Below are positions 23,629-33,700 of a stretch of DNA of 37,696 nt, in pieces. Both the position numbers and the translations under genes were made by a program. The DNA comes from JBLHHI01 sp047614125 (GTDB lineage Bacteria > Bacteroidota > Bacteroidia > NS11-12g > UBA9320): the NCBI GenBank assembly GCA_047614125.1, contig JBLHHI010000016.1, positions 1 to 37,696 of the forward strand, in the 5' to 3' direction. The notes beneath the pieces are model-generated. The model was not told the origin of the DNA and made no database searches. It worked only from the letters and a program-made list of their open reading frames with translations. Every line of letters begins with the position of its first letter. Within the stretch, counting starts at the first letter, position 1.

Positions 23629-25677
23629 ATGAGGATTCGAATTTACCTACTGCTCTCCATCCTTTCGATTGCTTCCTGCAAACGAGAAGACAAGGTGTGG
23701 GAGACCAATTATTTGGCACCCATTTTCACTGCAAACCTTACGTTGGAGGATATGCTAAAGGATTCGGTACTCTATACTAAATCCGACAACAGCTACCATC
23801 TTTTATATAAGTATTCGATCGAGATCGACAGCGTTGGCAATTATTTAACGGTTCCGGACACCGTAGATACGGTTAACGTTAAGCTTCAAAGTTTGATTCT
23901 AGAAGATCGCGGTTTTACCGATACCTTCACGCTGCGAGAAATGGAGCCACAATCAGCGCTTTTTGATGGACTAACGGTACCCCTCGATGCCTATGACATT
24001 AAAGATGCCGGCGGAAGTCAAGAGATCGATGTTAGCGAACAGTTTTTTCAAACGGCTACCTTAAACTCGGGTTATCTTGACGTAACCCTTCACAACGACT
24101 TACCGGTTTATGTTGAACTCATAATATTTACTCTTACCAATAAAAAGGATGGCAAACTCCTTGTAAACGACACCTTTGTAGACATAGCTCCGTTTTCATC
24201 AAAGAGTAAGTCCATCGACTTGTCTGGAAAAACCTTAGACGGCATTTTGGTTGGTGCAGTTAAACGTGTTAAAACTCGAGCCAGTTCTGGTCCGGTTTTG
24301 GTGGATGCCGACAAAGGCGTTCGGGTAGAATTAACGGTTCGAGATTTAAAACCCGTTAACGCCACTGCCATCTTTCCGGCACAAACCCTTGTGTCTGAAA
24401 ATCAAGAAGTTATATATAAATTTGGGGGGCCACAAATAACAGTAATTCGCGCTCGATCGGGCTTTGTTAAGATGAAAATCTTTAGCACCATTGAAGAAGA
24501 AATTGTGATTGATTATAGCTTTCCTCACAGTGCCGAAAATGGAGATTATTCCAAGCCCTTTAAAAGGCAATACAATGTTCCCCCAGCTAAACCAGGAGAA
24601 ACGCAACGAATTGAAGTCTCTTTTCCACTTGATGGCTTCGAATTACAATACGGCGGAAAAGACCCAAAACAGGCACCCTTTGTAAACGCGGTGTACAGCG
24701 AGCTTACTGCCCGAACGGTTTACTCAGGGCTGGTTCGAAATCTTTCTTTAGATGATTCGGTATACATCGAATTTGGATTGGTTGACATTGTTCCGGAATT
24801 TGCCTTTGGTGATTTTGGCTCAAAAACGTATCATTTAACAGACCCCGTTGACGTACCCGCGCTTAAGAACGTAACTGGAAACATCGACTTAAAAGATGTT
24901 TCGATGCGGGTTGAATTTGAGAATGGCTTTGGAATTGAGGCCTTGACTACGGTAAACAGCCTAACCGCAAAAAACTCCAGAAACGGCAAAAGCGTGGCCT
25001 TATCGCACGCAGGCTTTGTTGGTCCAGACATCCTTATTGGGAAAGCAATCAATCCGCCTTTTATTCCAAGAAAACGTACTTATTACTTCGACAAGTCCAC
25101 ATCAAACATAGAAGAGTTTTTAGAAGTTTTACCCGATCAAATTGTTCCCGACATTGACATCTTAACTCGACCCTTTGGGGCCAAGGATTACACAGATTTT
25201 GTTTTTTACGAGAGTTTTTTAAAAACCAATTTGATACTCGACATGCCAGTGTCATTCGCCGCCGATAATCTAACCTTCGTCCAAAAGAAAGATTTCAGTT
25301 TTGCGGATATTAACAACAGCCAAAAAATTAAAAGCGGAAGCTTTAAACTCGAGGTCCAGAATGATTTTCCATTAAGCCTACAATTGCAAATGGAGTTCTT
25401 AGACGAAGCGGATCAAGTATTACATACCTTGTTTACCAAAAACAACACCGTAGAAGCTGCCCAATTAGACGCAGTACTGGATCGAACTACCGGTGCGATG
25501 ACCTCCATAATTTCTGCAGATGTGAACCCGGTGGAAATGGACATGATACGAGATTCAAAAAAGGTTCGGATACGGGCCGTATTTGACACACCCAGTGGTG
25601 TGCAAACCAATTTTTACAGCGATTATCAGTTAAAAACAAAGCTCATAGCAGATTTTACTTATGAGAATTCCCTTTAG
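23629..25677 (+). CDS. Large lipoprotein, unknown function
   Basis: This gene encodes 682 residues from the ATG at 23629; the frame extends to 23560, but only this start gives a signal peptide directly at the N-terminus. RIRIYLLLSILSIASC ends in a lipobox with the lipidated cysteine at position 17, followed by KRED. The mature chain is beta-rich and has repeated segments of similar character (NSGYLDVTLHNDLPVYVELI near 145 and SGSFKLEVQNDFPLSLQLQM near 570), suggesting internally related Ig-like or beta-sandwich domains. No family was recognised. Its stop overlaps the start of the following outer-membrane-protein gene by 17 bp, so the two proteins are almost certainly made together and may interact at the outer membrane. 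Confidence 0.85.
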   Translation: MRIRIYLLLSILSIASCKREDKVWETNYLAPIFTANLTLEDMLKDSVLYTKSDNSYHLLYKYSIEIDSVGNYLTVPDTVDTVNVKLQSLILEDRGFTDTFTLREMEPQSALFDGLTVPLDAYDIKDAGGSQEIDVSEQFFQTATLNSGYLDVTLHNDLPVYVELIIFTLTNKKDGKLLVNDTFVDIAPFSSKSKSIDLSGKTLDGILVGAVKRVKTRASSGPVLVDADKGVRVELTVRDLKPVNATAIFPAQTLVSENQEVIYKFGGPQITVIRARSGFVKMKIFSTIEEEIVIDYSFPHSAENGDYSKPFKRQYNVPPAKPGETQRIEVSFPLDGFELQYGGKDPKQAPFVNAVYSELTARTVYSGLVRNLSLDDSVYIEFGLVDIVPEFAFGDFGSKTYHLTDPVDVPALKNVTGNIDLKDVSMRVEFENGFGIEALTTVNSLTAKNSRNGKSVALSHAGFVGPDILIGKAINPPFIPRKRTYYFDKSTSNIEEFLEVLPDQIVPDIDILTRPFGAKDYTDFVFYESFLKTNLILDMPVSFAADNLTFVQKKDFSFADINNSQKIKSGSFKLEVQNDFPLSLQLQMEFLDEADQVLHTLFTKNNTVEAAQLDAVLDRTTGAMTSIISADVNPVEMDMIRDSKKVRIRAVFDTPSGVQTNFYSDYQLKTKLIADFTYENSL

Positions 25678-26899
25678 GTCCATCTTAATCATTCTTATTG
25701 CAAGCCACATTGGAGCAACGGCACAAACCCTCCAAACGGATGCGCTTGTTAACGACTACCAACACCCTGGCCGCGTTAATGTCAATCGCGGGGTAATGAC
25801 CATTCATTCTGACGTTGGCTTGGCTACCAGTGTTTTTAGCAAGGATATGTTATTTGAAAATTATTGGTCGAAAGAACTCTTAGCCAATCAAATGGCACGA
25901 TTAAGTGGTCGAAATGTTGCTGGTATTCACAGCTCATCAAGCATCGAACTTCAACGCTTGGGGAAAAAGGACTATTCATTTTGGGGACTTAAACTGCAGC
26001 ACGACATCGTTCTAGGTTCAAGATACAATTCAGATTTGCTTCGATTGGCCATGGAAGGAAATGCCGCCAATGCGCAAACAGACCTAACTAAAGCTTTAAA
26101 CTTTCAACTCATACAAACTTCAAACCTAGAACTTGGTTTCGAAAAATTAAATCGTTCTGGAAAGCCTTCCAACCTATATTGGGGTATTGGCCTCGTTATG
26201 GGGCATGCCTACAGCAACTACCAAATTAAAACCGGCAAACTCACAACCAATAAAGATGGAGAATACATTGATGCAACGGATGTTTCATTTAAGTTTCAAC
26301 AAAGTTCTTTTGGTGTTGGGCCTTCGCTTGGTGCGGCTACGAGCTTTGGATACAAGTGGGCTCAAAGTTCGCAGAACCACTTGGCCTTTCGAATTAATAA
26401 TGTTGGATTTGTTCGCTGGCAAGAGCTAGAAACGATTGTTAATGCTGGGTCCGATTATCATTACGAAGGTTTTAACCTAACCAATGTGGTGGCCAGAGGT
26501 GGTTCGGTCGACTTTCAAGATTCGTTGAATTCGCAATATATAATTACATCTAAAAACGCTGAAATAAGACCAACTCCCTTTTCGGCAGCGTTTAATTTTA
26601 ACCACAGTCTTGAAAATTCAAACTCCATCGATTTAGAAATGAAATACTTTTATGTTCCCGGCTTCCTCCCAAGGTTAACGGCGCAATACGAACAGCAGTT
26701 TGCGGGCTCATCAAGCAGCCGTTGGTTTGTTGGTGGAGTGTTTGGTGGGTTTGGAAATGCCGCCTTAATTTTCGGAACCGATTTGAAAATTAACGACTCT
26801 GCTGGAATAGCCCTTAAAGTAAGTGGTATTGAAAGTTTAGCATCCAACAATCTTCCCATTTACTGGTTAGGAGATGTCTCATTGTTTATTGATTTATAA
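25661..26899 (+). CDS. DUF5723-like outer membrane beta-barrel protein
   Basis: This protein has 412 residues. A signal peptide (SILIILIASHIGATAQ, cleavage near residue 22) is followed by TDALVNDYQHPGRVNVNRGV, an N-terminal pattern typical of DUF5723 proteins of Bacteroidota. The chain continues with many alternating hydrophobic strands (for example LYWGIGLVMGHAYSNYQIKT and SRWFVGGVFGGFGNAALIFG), consistent with a beta-barrel, and a terminal aromatic WLGDVSLFIDL. It is translationally coupled to the lipoprotein gene upstream. Its function is unknown. It converges with the SulP gene with a 65-bp gap. Confidence 0.8.
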   Translation: MRIPFRSILIILIASHIGATAQTLQTDALVNDYQHPGRVNVNRGVMTIHSDVGLATSVFSKDMLFENYWSKELLANQMARLSGRNVAGIHSSSSIELQRLGKKDYSFWGLKLQHDIVLGSRYNSDLLRLAMEGNAANAQTDLTKALNFQLIQTSNLELGFEKLNRSGKPSNLYWGIGLVMGHAYSNYQIKTGKLTTNKDGEYIDATDVSFKFQQSSFGVGPSLGAATSFGYKWAQSSQNHLAFRINNVGFVRWQELETIVNAGSDYHYEGFNLTNVVARGGSVDFQDSLNSQYIITSKNAEIRPTPFSAAFNFNHSLENSNSIDLEMKYFYVPGFLPRLTAQYEQQFAGSSSSRWFVGGVFGGFGNAALIFGTDLKINDSAGIALKVSGIESLASNNLPIYWLGDVSLFIDL

Positions 26900-26964
26900 A
26901 CACCGGTCTTTTTACACATTTAATCCGAAACATAAAGACGATTCAGAAACTAATCACCCGTTTT

Positions 26965-29184
26965 TTAGGCTTCATAAATTGTTTTCACCAATTCTTCAGA
27001 AAAATCAATCAGTTCTATTATTTCGTTTTCACCCGCAAATCGGAAGTTTTTAAAAATTAGAAGTGCCTTTCCGTCAGATTCAATATGGAAACGTTTATTC
27101 TCCATAAAGAAGTTGATAAGTTCTGGTTTGAAAAAGGCTTTAATGTCCTCATTTTTAGGCCCTTTTACTGAATAGTCGTCTGTAAATTCTTGATCATCGA
27201 AGATGATTTCTTCTCGAACGGCTAAGTCAAGTATCTTGTTCAACCAACCATCTTTTTCAATAACAAACTTAGGTAAAGGTTTTTCAATTTGAACCAGTAG
27301 TGCGGTAATGTGGTGCACTTCCGCAGCAAGAAACGCCCCTTCGTCAAAGGTTATATCTGCAACTTCCCAGGCAACGGCAATATTTCTAAATTCTCCAGAA
27401 ATAATGTTTCGAGAAAATTCCAATGCCCTAGATTCAAAGAGGTGAAATTTTCTAAATCGAGATTTGCTCCAATTGGTTTCTGGTCTAAAGATCCAACCAT
27501 TATGAGCTGCAACACCTTTGAGCTGGTGTTGTCTTTTACTTAGAAAAAAGAATGTTTTAGGTGGTAAGATGTGTAAGCTTAGTGGGTGTTGCGAAGTGGT
27601 AATGTGATTGTCTAATCCAACAATATCAAATTGGCCCCCAGCAGCTATATTGTTGTCGCCCCAATTATTTAAAAACTCCAACACCGTATGGTCTACCAAT
27701 CGAGCTTGAGAAAAATCAACGATTACATCTTGGCCCATGCCCACAACTTGAAGCTTCTCGCTGAGTTGAATAATGTTAGTAAAATTCGAGATGCCTTTTA
27801 CCTTAATCAAGGTGTGTCCCTCGTCCTTTTGCAAAAAGTATCTCGTGTTTCGCAGCAGCGAATAAAACAGCTTAAACGGCGAATGAGATTTAATGAGTTG
27901 AATTAAGATGGTCAGGGCAATTCCCGCGCCTAAGCCCATTATTAAGTCGGTTTTTATGGTGGCAAAAAGAGTAAAGGCAACAATGATAAATTGCTCATAA
28001 CCAATGTTGAGGGTATCGGCAAACATTTTAGGTGAAGCCAGTTTATAGCCTGTATAAACCAATATTGCGGCCAAAGCAGCCGTTGGTACAAGATTGATAT
28101 AACTGGTGAAAAAGAATACAATGGTTAACAAGATTAGGCCATGAAAAAAGTTCGACCACTTAGTTCTTGCTCCGTGGTTGATGTTAACAGAGCTTCGAAC
28201 AATTACCGTTATTACCGGCAATCCCCCCAGAAATCCCGCCAAAATCGTACTTGCTCCAGCCGCAAACAGGTCTTTATTTAAATTGGTCGTTCTTTTTTGT
28301 GGGTCCAACTTATCTACCGCCTTCGAGCTCAAAAGTGATTCAATTGAACTCACCAAGAAAATACTGACAACGATGAGCCAAAAACTCATGGTGTTGGCCT
28401 TATCAAAATTAGGTCTAAAATTGAATGCATTAATAAAATTCTCATCCACCTGCATCAAGTTATCAGGCCCAACGGCAAAGCTTGTTCCGAAAACATCCAA
28501 AATGTTTGGGTTTGTTAAATCAAAAAGAAATACAAAGGGCATAGAAATTAACAAGACCAACATGGGTGCCGGTATGTAGTGAAGCAACTTCATTTTGTTT
28601 ATAAACAAAGGATGAAGTATTAAAATGGCTAAGCTATTAATGGCAATAATGGCAATTGGCCAATTTATGTTTTTAAGATTATTGGGAAGCGCTTTAATGC
28701 TTTCCAAGGCGGACGATTTTGGAAAACCGGTGTCCAAGGCAATGTGAATTTGGCTGGCAAAGATGATGATGCCAATGGCTGCAAGCATGCCTCGAACTAC
28801 CGAAGATGGCAGGAAATCGCCGTACTTACCCAGCTTAAATACGCCAAAGAGCACTTGGATGATTCCGGCAATTACAACCGCGGCCAAATAGTATTCAAAA
28901 CCATTGGTAAGTCCCGCATCCGAAAGGGTTCCAACTCCAAAGATTGTTACACCAATGAGCCCAGCTCCTGGGCCATTAATACCAACATGGCTTCCTCGAA
29001 TAAAAGTAGTCACCAAGCCTCCGATGATGGCAGACACAATTCCAGCCATTGGAGATACGCCTTCGCCAGAGGCAATGGATATTCCCAATCCGAGCGGCAG
29101 TGCAACCAACGCAACGCTAAAGGCTGCTATTAAGTCTCCCTTCCAATACTGTTTAAGATCCGTCCACAATGTTTTTCCTGCCAA
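26965..29184 (-). CDS. SulP family anion transporter with STAS domain and extra C-terminal domain
   Basis: This protein has 739 residues. The N-terminal SulP membrane domain (about 10-440) has the signature region GSHVGINGPGAGLIGVTIFG and GLPVITVIVRSSVNINHGAR. The family imports inorganic anions, in many bacteria bicarbonate with sodium. A STAS regulatory domain follows (about 455-545; DVIVDFSQARLVDHTVLEFL). Unusually, another ~165 residues (575-739) follow, with FHLFESRALEFSRNIISGEF, GWLNKILDLAVREEIIFDDQ and FFKPELINFFMENKRFHIES. The 'D-x-E-F-x-x-x-Y-x-V-K-G' pattern resembles domains of DUF3137-like proteins, a guess from appearance. The start is a TTG at 29184. The substrate is not determined; no carbonic anhydrase gene is adjacent. 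Confidence 0.93.
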   Translation of the reverse strand: MAGKTLWTDLKQYWKGDLIAAFSVALVALPLGLGISIASGEGVSPMAGIVSAIIGGLVTTFIRGSHVGINGPGAGLIGVTIFGVGTLSDAGLTNGFEYYLAAVVIAGIIQVLFGVFKLGKYGDFLPSSVVRGMLAAIGIIIFASQIHIALDTGFPKSSALESIKALPNNLKNINWPIAIIAINSLAILILHPLFINKMKLLHYIPAPMLVLLISMPFVFLFDLTNPNILDVFGTSFAVGPDNLMQVDENFINAFNFRPNFDKANTMSFWLIVVSIFLVSSIESLLSSKAVDKLDPQKRTTNLNKDLFAAGASTILAGFLGGLPVITVIVRSSVNINHGARTKWSNFFHGLILLTIVFFFTSYINLVPTAALAAILVYTGYKLASPKMFADTLNIGYEQFIIVAFTLFATIKTDLIMGLGAGIALTILIQLIKSHSPFKLFYSLLRNTRYFLQKDEGHTLIKVKGISNFTNIIQLSEKLQVVGMGQDVIVDFSQARLVDHTVLEFLNNWGDNNIAAGGQFDIVGLDNHITTSQHPLSLHILPPKTFFFLSKRQHQLKGVAAHNGWIFRPETNWSKSRFRKFHLFESRALEFSRNIISGEFRNIAVAWEVADITFDEGAFLAAEVHHITALLVQIEKPLPKFVIEKDGWLNKILDLAVREEIIFDDQEFTDDYSVKGPKNEDIKAFFKPELINFFMENKRFHIESDGKALLIFKNFRFAGENEIIELIDFSEELVKTIYEA

Positions 29185-29368
29185 AATCGATATTTTACTG
29201 ACTTTGGCAAAATAATGATTTTTTACGAATTACCTGAATACTTGATTTGGATCAATACTTAGAAAATTCGAATTCTTTAAAACTAAGAAAACCAGACAAA
29301 ACTATGGGGTAGATCTGTTTATCCTTACATGAAGCAGCCAAGGCAACTAGATTTATAAAGAACGTTGC

Positions 29369-30661
29369 TTAACTTGTTGCCACCCGCTTAGATTGATAGA
29401 TCGGATACTTTAACATGAGCTCTTTCACTTCGCTTCCAACACTAAAATCGGTGTTTCCCTGGTCGGCGTTGGAAAGAACGCGGTCGATCAAATCAACAAC
29501 CCGCGCCATATCCTCTTCTTTTAGACCTCGAGTTGTAATGGCTGGAGTTCCAACCCGAATACCTGAAGTAACAAAGGGAGATCTTGTTTCTTGTGGCACC
29601 GTATTCTTATTGATGGTAATATCTGATTTCACCAGTGCGTCTTCGGCCTCCCTGCCTGTAAGGTTGGTGAATTTTGTACGCAAATCAATCAACATCAAAT
29701 GATTATCTGTACCGTCAGAAATCACCTTGTACCCTTTGTTTATAAAGGCCTTACTCATTGCTTGGGCGTTGGCAACAACTTGTTTGCCATAGTTTTTAAA
29801 ATTCGGATGCAATGCTTCGCCAAAGGCAATTGCTTTTCCAGCAATAACATGTTCGAGTGGGCCACCTTGAGTTCCGGGAAAGACCGCTGAATCAAGCAAA
29901 TGAGACATCAGTCTCAAATCGCCCTTTTTATTTGTAATGCCCAATTTATTCTCAAAATCATTTCCCAACATTATCATTCCACCTCGTGGTCCCCGCAGTG
30001 TTTTGTGGGTAGTTGTTGTAAGAATATGGCAATGTTCTACCGGGTTTTTAAGCAAACCCGCTGCGATTAAACCTGCTGGATGCGAAATGTCTCCCAATAG
30101 AACGGCGTTCACCTGGTCGGCAATTCTTCTAAATTCTTGATAATCCCAATCGCGAGAATAACTGGATGCGCCACAAATAATGAGCTTTGGTTTTACTCTC
30201 AGCGCCATTTCCTCCACTTGTTTCATGTCTACCAAGCCCGTTTCTTGGTCGATGCCATAATGGTGGGCCTTGTATGTTTTTCCAGAAAAGTTTACAGGAG
30301 AACCATGAGTAAGATGACCCCCGTTCGACAAGTCGAAGCCCAATATGGTGTCGCCCGGAAGAAGGCAAGCGAGCATAACCGCAGCATTTGCTTGAGAACC
30401 TGAGTGCGGTTGCACGTTAACCCAAGAAACACCAAACAATTTCTTTGCTCGATCGATGGCTATTTGTTCTACTTGATCAACAATCTCACATCCTCCGTAA
30501 TATCTTTTCCCAGGTAAGCCCTCGGCATATTTATTTGTGAGTACACTTCCAACCGCTTCAAGCACCGCTTCGGAAACAAAGTTTTCGGATGCAATTAGCT
30601 CAATACCATGCTGTTGACGCTCTAATTCTAAGTTTACTAGTTGAAATATTTCGGTGTCCAT
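29369..30661 (-). CDS. glyA: Serine hydroxymethyltransferase
   Basis: This PLP enzyme interconverts serine and glycine with transfer of a one-carbon unit to tetrahydrofolate. The protein is 430 residues from the ATG at 30661; a GTG six codons upstream is possible. It begins DTEIFQLVNLELERQQHGIE and carries IASENFVSEAV, YAEGLPGKRYYGGCE, the HSGSQANAAV cofactor pocket and TTTTHKTLRGPRGG, with the Schiff-base lysine at residue 220. The C-terminal block VTSGIRVGTPAITTRGLKEE is also present. All are intact. A -7 box lies 21 bp upstream, so it is a single-gene transcript divergent from the adhesin gene. Confidence 0.98.
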   Translation of the reverse strand: MDTEIFQLVNLELERQQHGIELIASENFVSEAVLEAVGSVLTNKYAEGLPGKRYYGGCEIVDQVEQIAIDRAKKLFGVSWVNVQPHSGSQANAAVMLACLLPGDTILGFDLSNGGHLTHGSPVNFSGKTYKAHHYGIDQETGLVDMKQVEEMALRVKPKLIICGASSYSRDWDYQEFRRIADQVNAVLLGDISHPAGLIAAGLLKNPVEHCHILTTTTHKTLRGPRGGMIMLGNDFENKLGITNKKGDLRLMSHLLDSAVFPGTQGGPLEHVIAGKAIAFGEALHPNFKNYGKQVVANAQAMSKAFINKGYKVISDGTDNHLMLIDLRTKFTNLTGREAEDALVKSDITINKNTVPQETRSPFVTSGIRVGTPAITTRGLKEEDMARVVDLIDRVLSNADQGNTDFSVGSEVKELMLKYPIYQSKRVATS

Positions 30662-30682
30662 ATCCACAAAATTGGTCACACA

Positions 30683-30690
30683 AAAATATC
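30683..30690 (-). promoter_or_regulatory. -7 box of the glyA promoter
   Basis: TATTTTTG on the minus strand matches TAnnTTTG and lies 21 bp before the glyA ATG. A TTGG 17 bp further upstream could be the -33 element. Confidence 0.55.
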
Positions 30691-30727
30691 AAAAGATAAC
30701 TACTACCAATCTTTCAGCGGAATATAT

Positions 30728-30735
30728 TATCTTAG
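30728..30735 (+). promoter_or_regulatory. Possible -7 box of the adhesin gene
   Basis: TATCTTAG matches TAnnTTTG at all but one defined position and lies 44 bp before the ATG. It stands back-to-back with the glyA promoter. Confidence 0.35.
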
Positions 30736-30779
30736 CACAACTTAAAATACCCTGAAACACTACCAATATTAAGGACAGA

Positions 30780-33700
30780 ATGATTGAATTAATTCGAAAA
30801 ACACTTTTCGCTCATTGTGAAACCATCTCCCGAAATCATAGCGGCTTTTCAAAAGGTTTCTTACTGCGTCAAGCTCTATTGTATTTGGCAATTGTGTGTT
30901 TTGGCACAACCATGGCACAAAATGTTGGGATTAACGAAACAGGCAAGAATCCCGATAATTCTGCGATGGTGGATATTGAATCAACCACTCGAGGCTTGTT
31001 AATTCCAAGGTTGACTAAAATTCAAAGAAATGCCATTCCGGGCCCCGCCGAAGGATTGTTGATATATCAAACTGATGACACCGTTGGTTTTTGGTATTAT
31101 AACAACTTTAACTGGGAGCCAATTTTTCAGAACATTGAAGCCGGAAGCGGCCTTGTTGGAGGTAAGATTAAAGGCTACGGCACCATAGATATGGCAACTA
31201 CCAGCGTTCAAACAGGAACGTACGGTTATAGAGATTCTATACCTCAATTTACGGTGAATCAATTTGGCCAGCTGGTCTTCGCTAAAAACATAGCTATTTC
31301 TGAAAAAGACTCCGTAATTGGAAACGAAATTGCCGACACAACAAATGCCTTGAACATGATAAATCGCTGGGGTTCGGGAACTTCTTCCGACCCATACAAA
31401 CTGGGCATTAATCGAGGAAATTCTCCTCGAGATTTGTGGCTTTGGAATGGCAATACTTGGATATTATCCCCCCTTCCTTTTGAGCGGGATAGCATAATTG
31501 GAAATGAAATTTCGGACACAACTCTGGCGCGAGGCATTTTATTTAGAACGGGTTCTGGAAGCGCTTTGGATCCGTATAAAATTGGCATAACAGCCGGGGC
31601 TAGCACCAACGATGTTTGGATGTGGAATGGTTCAACTTGGGAATCAAAACCCATTGTTTTTCCAACTGAAAACGATGGGATAATTGGCAACGAACTAACT
31701 GACACGAGTGGTGCATACGGAATGCTTACCAAGTCGGGTACCGGAACCGCTGCCTTGCCTTACACCATTGGAGTTAAACCAGCAAATGCCGTTGGTGATG
31801 TTTGGATGTGGGATGGCCTTCAATGGGTGACTTCTCCATTAATAATTCCACAAGAGCGCGATAGCATTGTTGGAAATGAGGTGGCAGACACCACGAATGC
31901 GCTGGGAATCTTAAATCGCTTTGGCGGTGGGTCTTCCACAAACCCTTATCAACTTGGAATTAACCCTGGCAATAATGTTGGAGAAGTTTGGACGTGGGAT
32001 GGATTAAAGTGGGCCCCAGAAACAATTATTCACCCAACCATTTTCATTCCTTTAGAAAAAGACAGTGTTATTGGAAATGAAATTGCGGATACCTTGAATG
32101 CCAACGGCATTTTAAACCGCTTTGGCTCTGGTACGGATTCGGATCCTTATAAAATTGGGGTCGTTGACGGCACTCAGCTTGGCCAATATTGGCGCTGGAA
32201 CGGGTCGTCTTGGCAGGCACAAACAATTACCTTCCCCGTTGAAAAAGATAGCGTAATTGGAAATGAGATATCGGACACAACAAGTGCTATGGGTGTATTA
32301 ACGCTCTTTGGATCTGGAACAAATTCCAGTCCATATAAGGTTGGCGTTACCTCCGGGCAAACCATTGGAGATGTGTGGATGTGGGATGGCACAAAATGGA
32401 TTCCAACTCAAATTAGTCATCCAGCAGAAGTAGATGGTATAATTGGCAATGAGGTTACAGATACAATTAATGCTCGAGGCCTATTAACAAAAAGTGGAAG
32501 TGGTACTGCCGCCAATCCGTATAAAATTGGAATTGCCGCAGGCTCCGCCGGTGGGGATGTGCCCATGTGGAATGGAACAGCTTGGGTGCCAACCCAAATT
32601 ACCCACCCCTCCGAAGTAGATGGTATTATTGGAAATGAAGTAACCGATACTATAACAAACGGCTTTTTAAACATTTCAGGGGGTGGTACAGCCGCCAGCC
32701 CTAAAAAATTAGGTATGAAGCCGGGTATAGCCTTTGGCGATATCCTTGTTTGGAACAGCACTACTTGGGTGCCTTCACCCCTTACACACAATACGCTCGA
32801 CAACTCGTATGACGAGGGAGGAGCTGGTTTGGGAAGAACAATAATCGCCGACAATGGTCCCTTAGAAGTATCTGGCACGGATGGAATGCTGATTTCCGGG
32901 GTGCTTAACAGTGGAATTGGAATAGGAACACCTGGAAACGGTACCCGTATGTTCTACAATCCGCGAAAAGCAGCCTTTAGAGCGGGCGGCGTTACCGGCA
33001 CCAATTGGGATGTTGGAAATGTGGGTGCGTATAGCATTGGTCTAGGTCACAATACTCTAGCGTCTGGTTCATATAGTTTTGCTTCCGGAAGAAATTCCAT
33101 CGCAAACAGTTCATACGCCATTGCCATGGGTGATAGTTCCTGTGCACTCAACGAGCGTTCCATCGCCCTTGGCGATCACTCCAAAGCACTTGGTGCAAAC
33201 ACTACGGCAATAGGAGACAATGCCTTTGCTTACGGTCAAAACTCCGTGGTTATAGGCAAGTCGTCGTATGCCGAAAAAGCATTTTGCGGAATCTTTGGAC
33301 ACGATTCGTATGCCGATGGACAATATTCATACATTATGGGGTACCAAGATACCACGAAAGGTGATTATTCTGTTGCAATTGGTAGAAAGGCTTATGCCGA
33401 AGGTTTGGGAAGTATTGCCATTGGAGTTGAAGTGCGAACTAACAATCCATACTCCATAGCCATTGGAAATAATGTTTTTGCCATTGCCGATCGATCTGTT
33501 GCTCTTGGAAGTTATGTCTCTACCAACAACAAAAACGGCTCCTTCATATTTGGAGATGCTAGTACGTCCACATCGGGAACGATTATGAAAAATTCTACAC
33601 TGAATGAAATGATGATGCGATTTGATGGTGGCTATAAGCTCTATTCTCAAGCTAATCTCGCAACGGGTGTATACATGGCCAAAAGCTCCGGGGCATGGTC

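Noticed and set aside
31259..32878. Minus-strand frames of 72-157 codons in the adhesin gene
   Set aside because: They mirror the coding repeats of the adhesin and share its periodicity.
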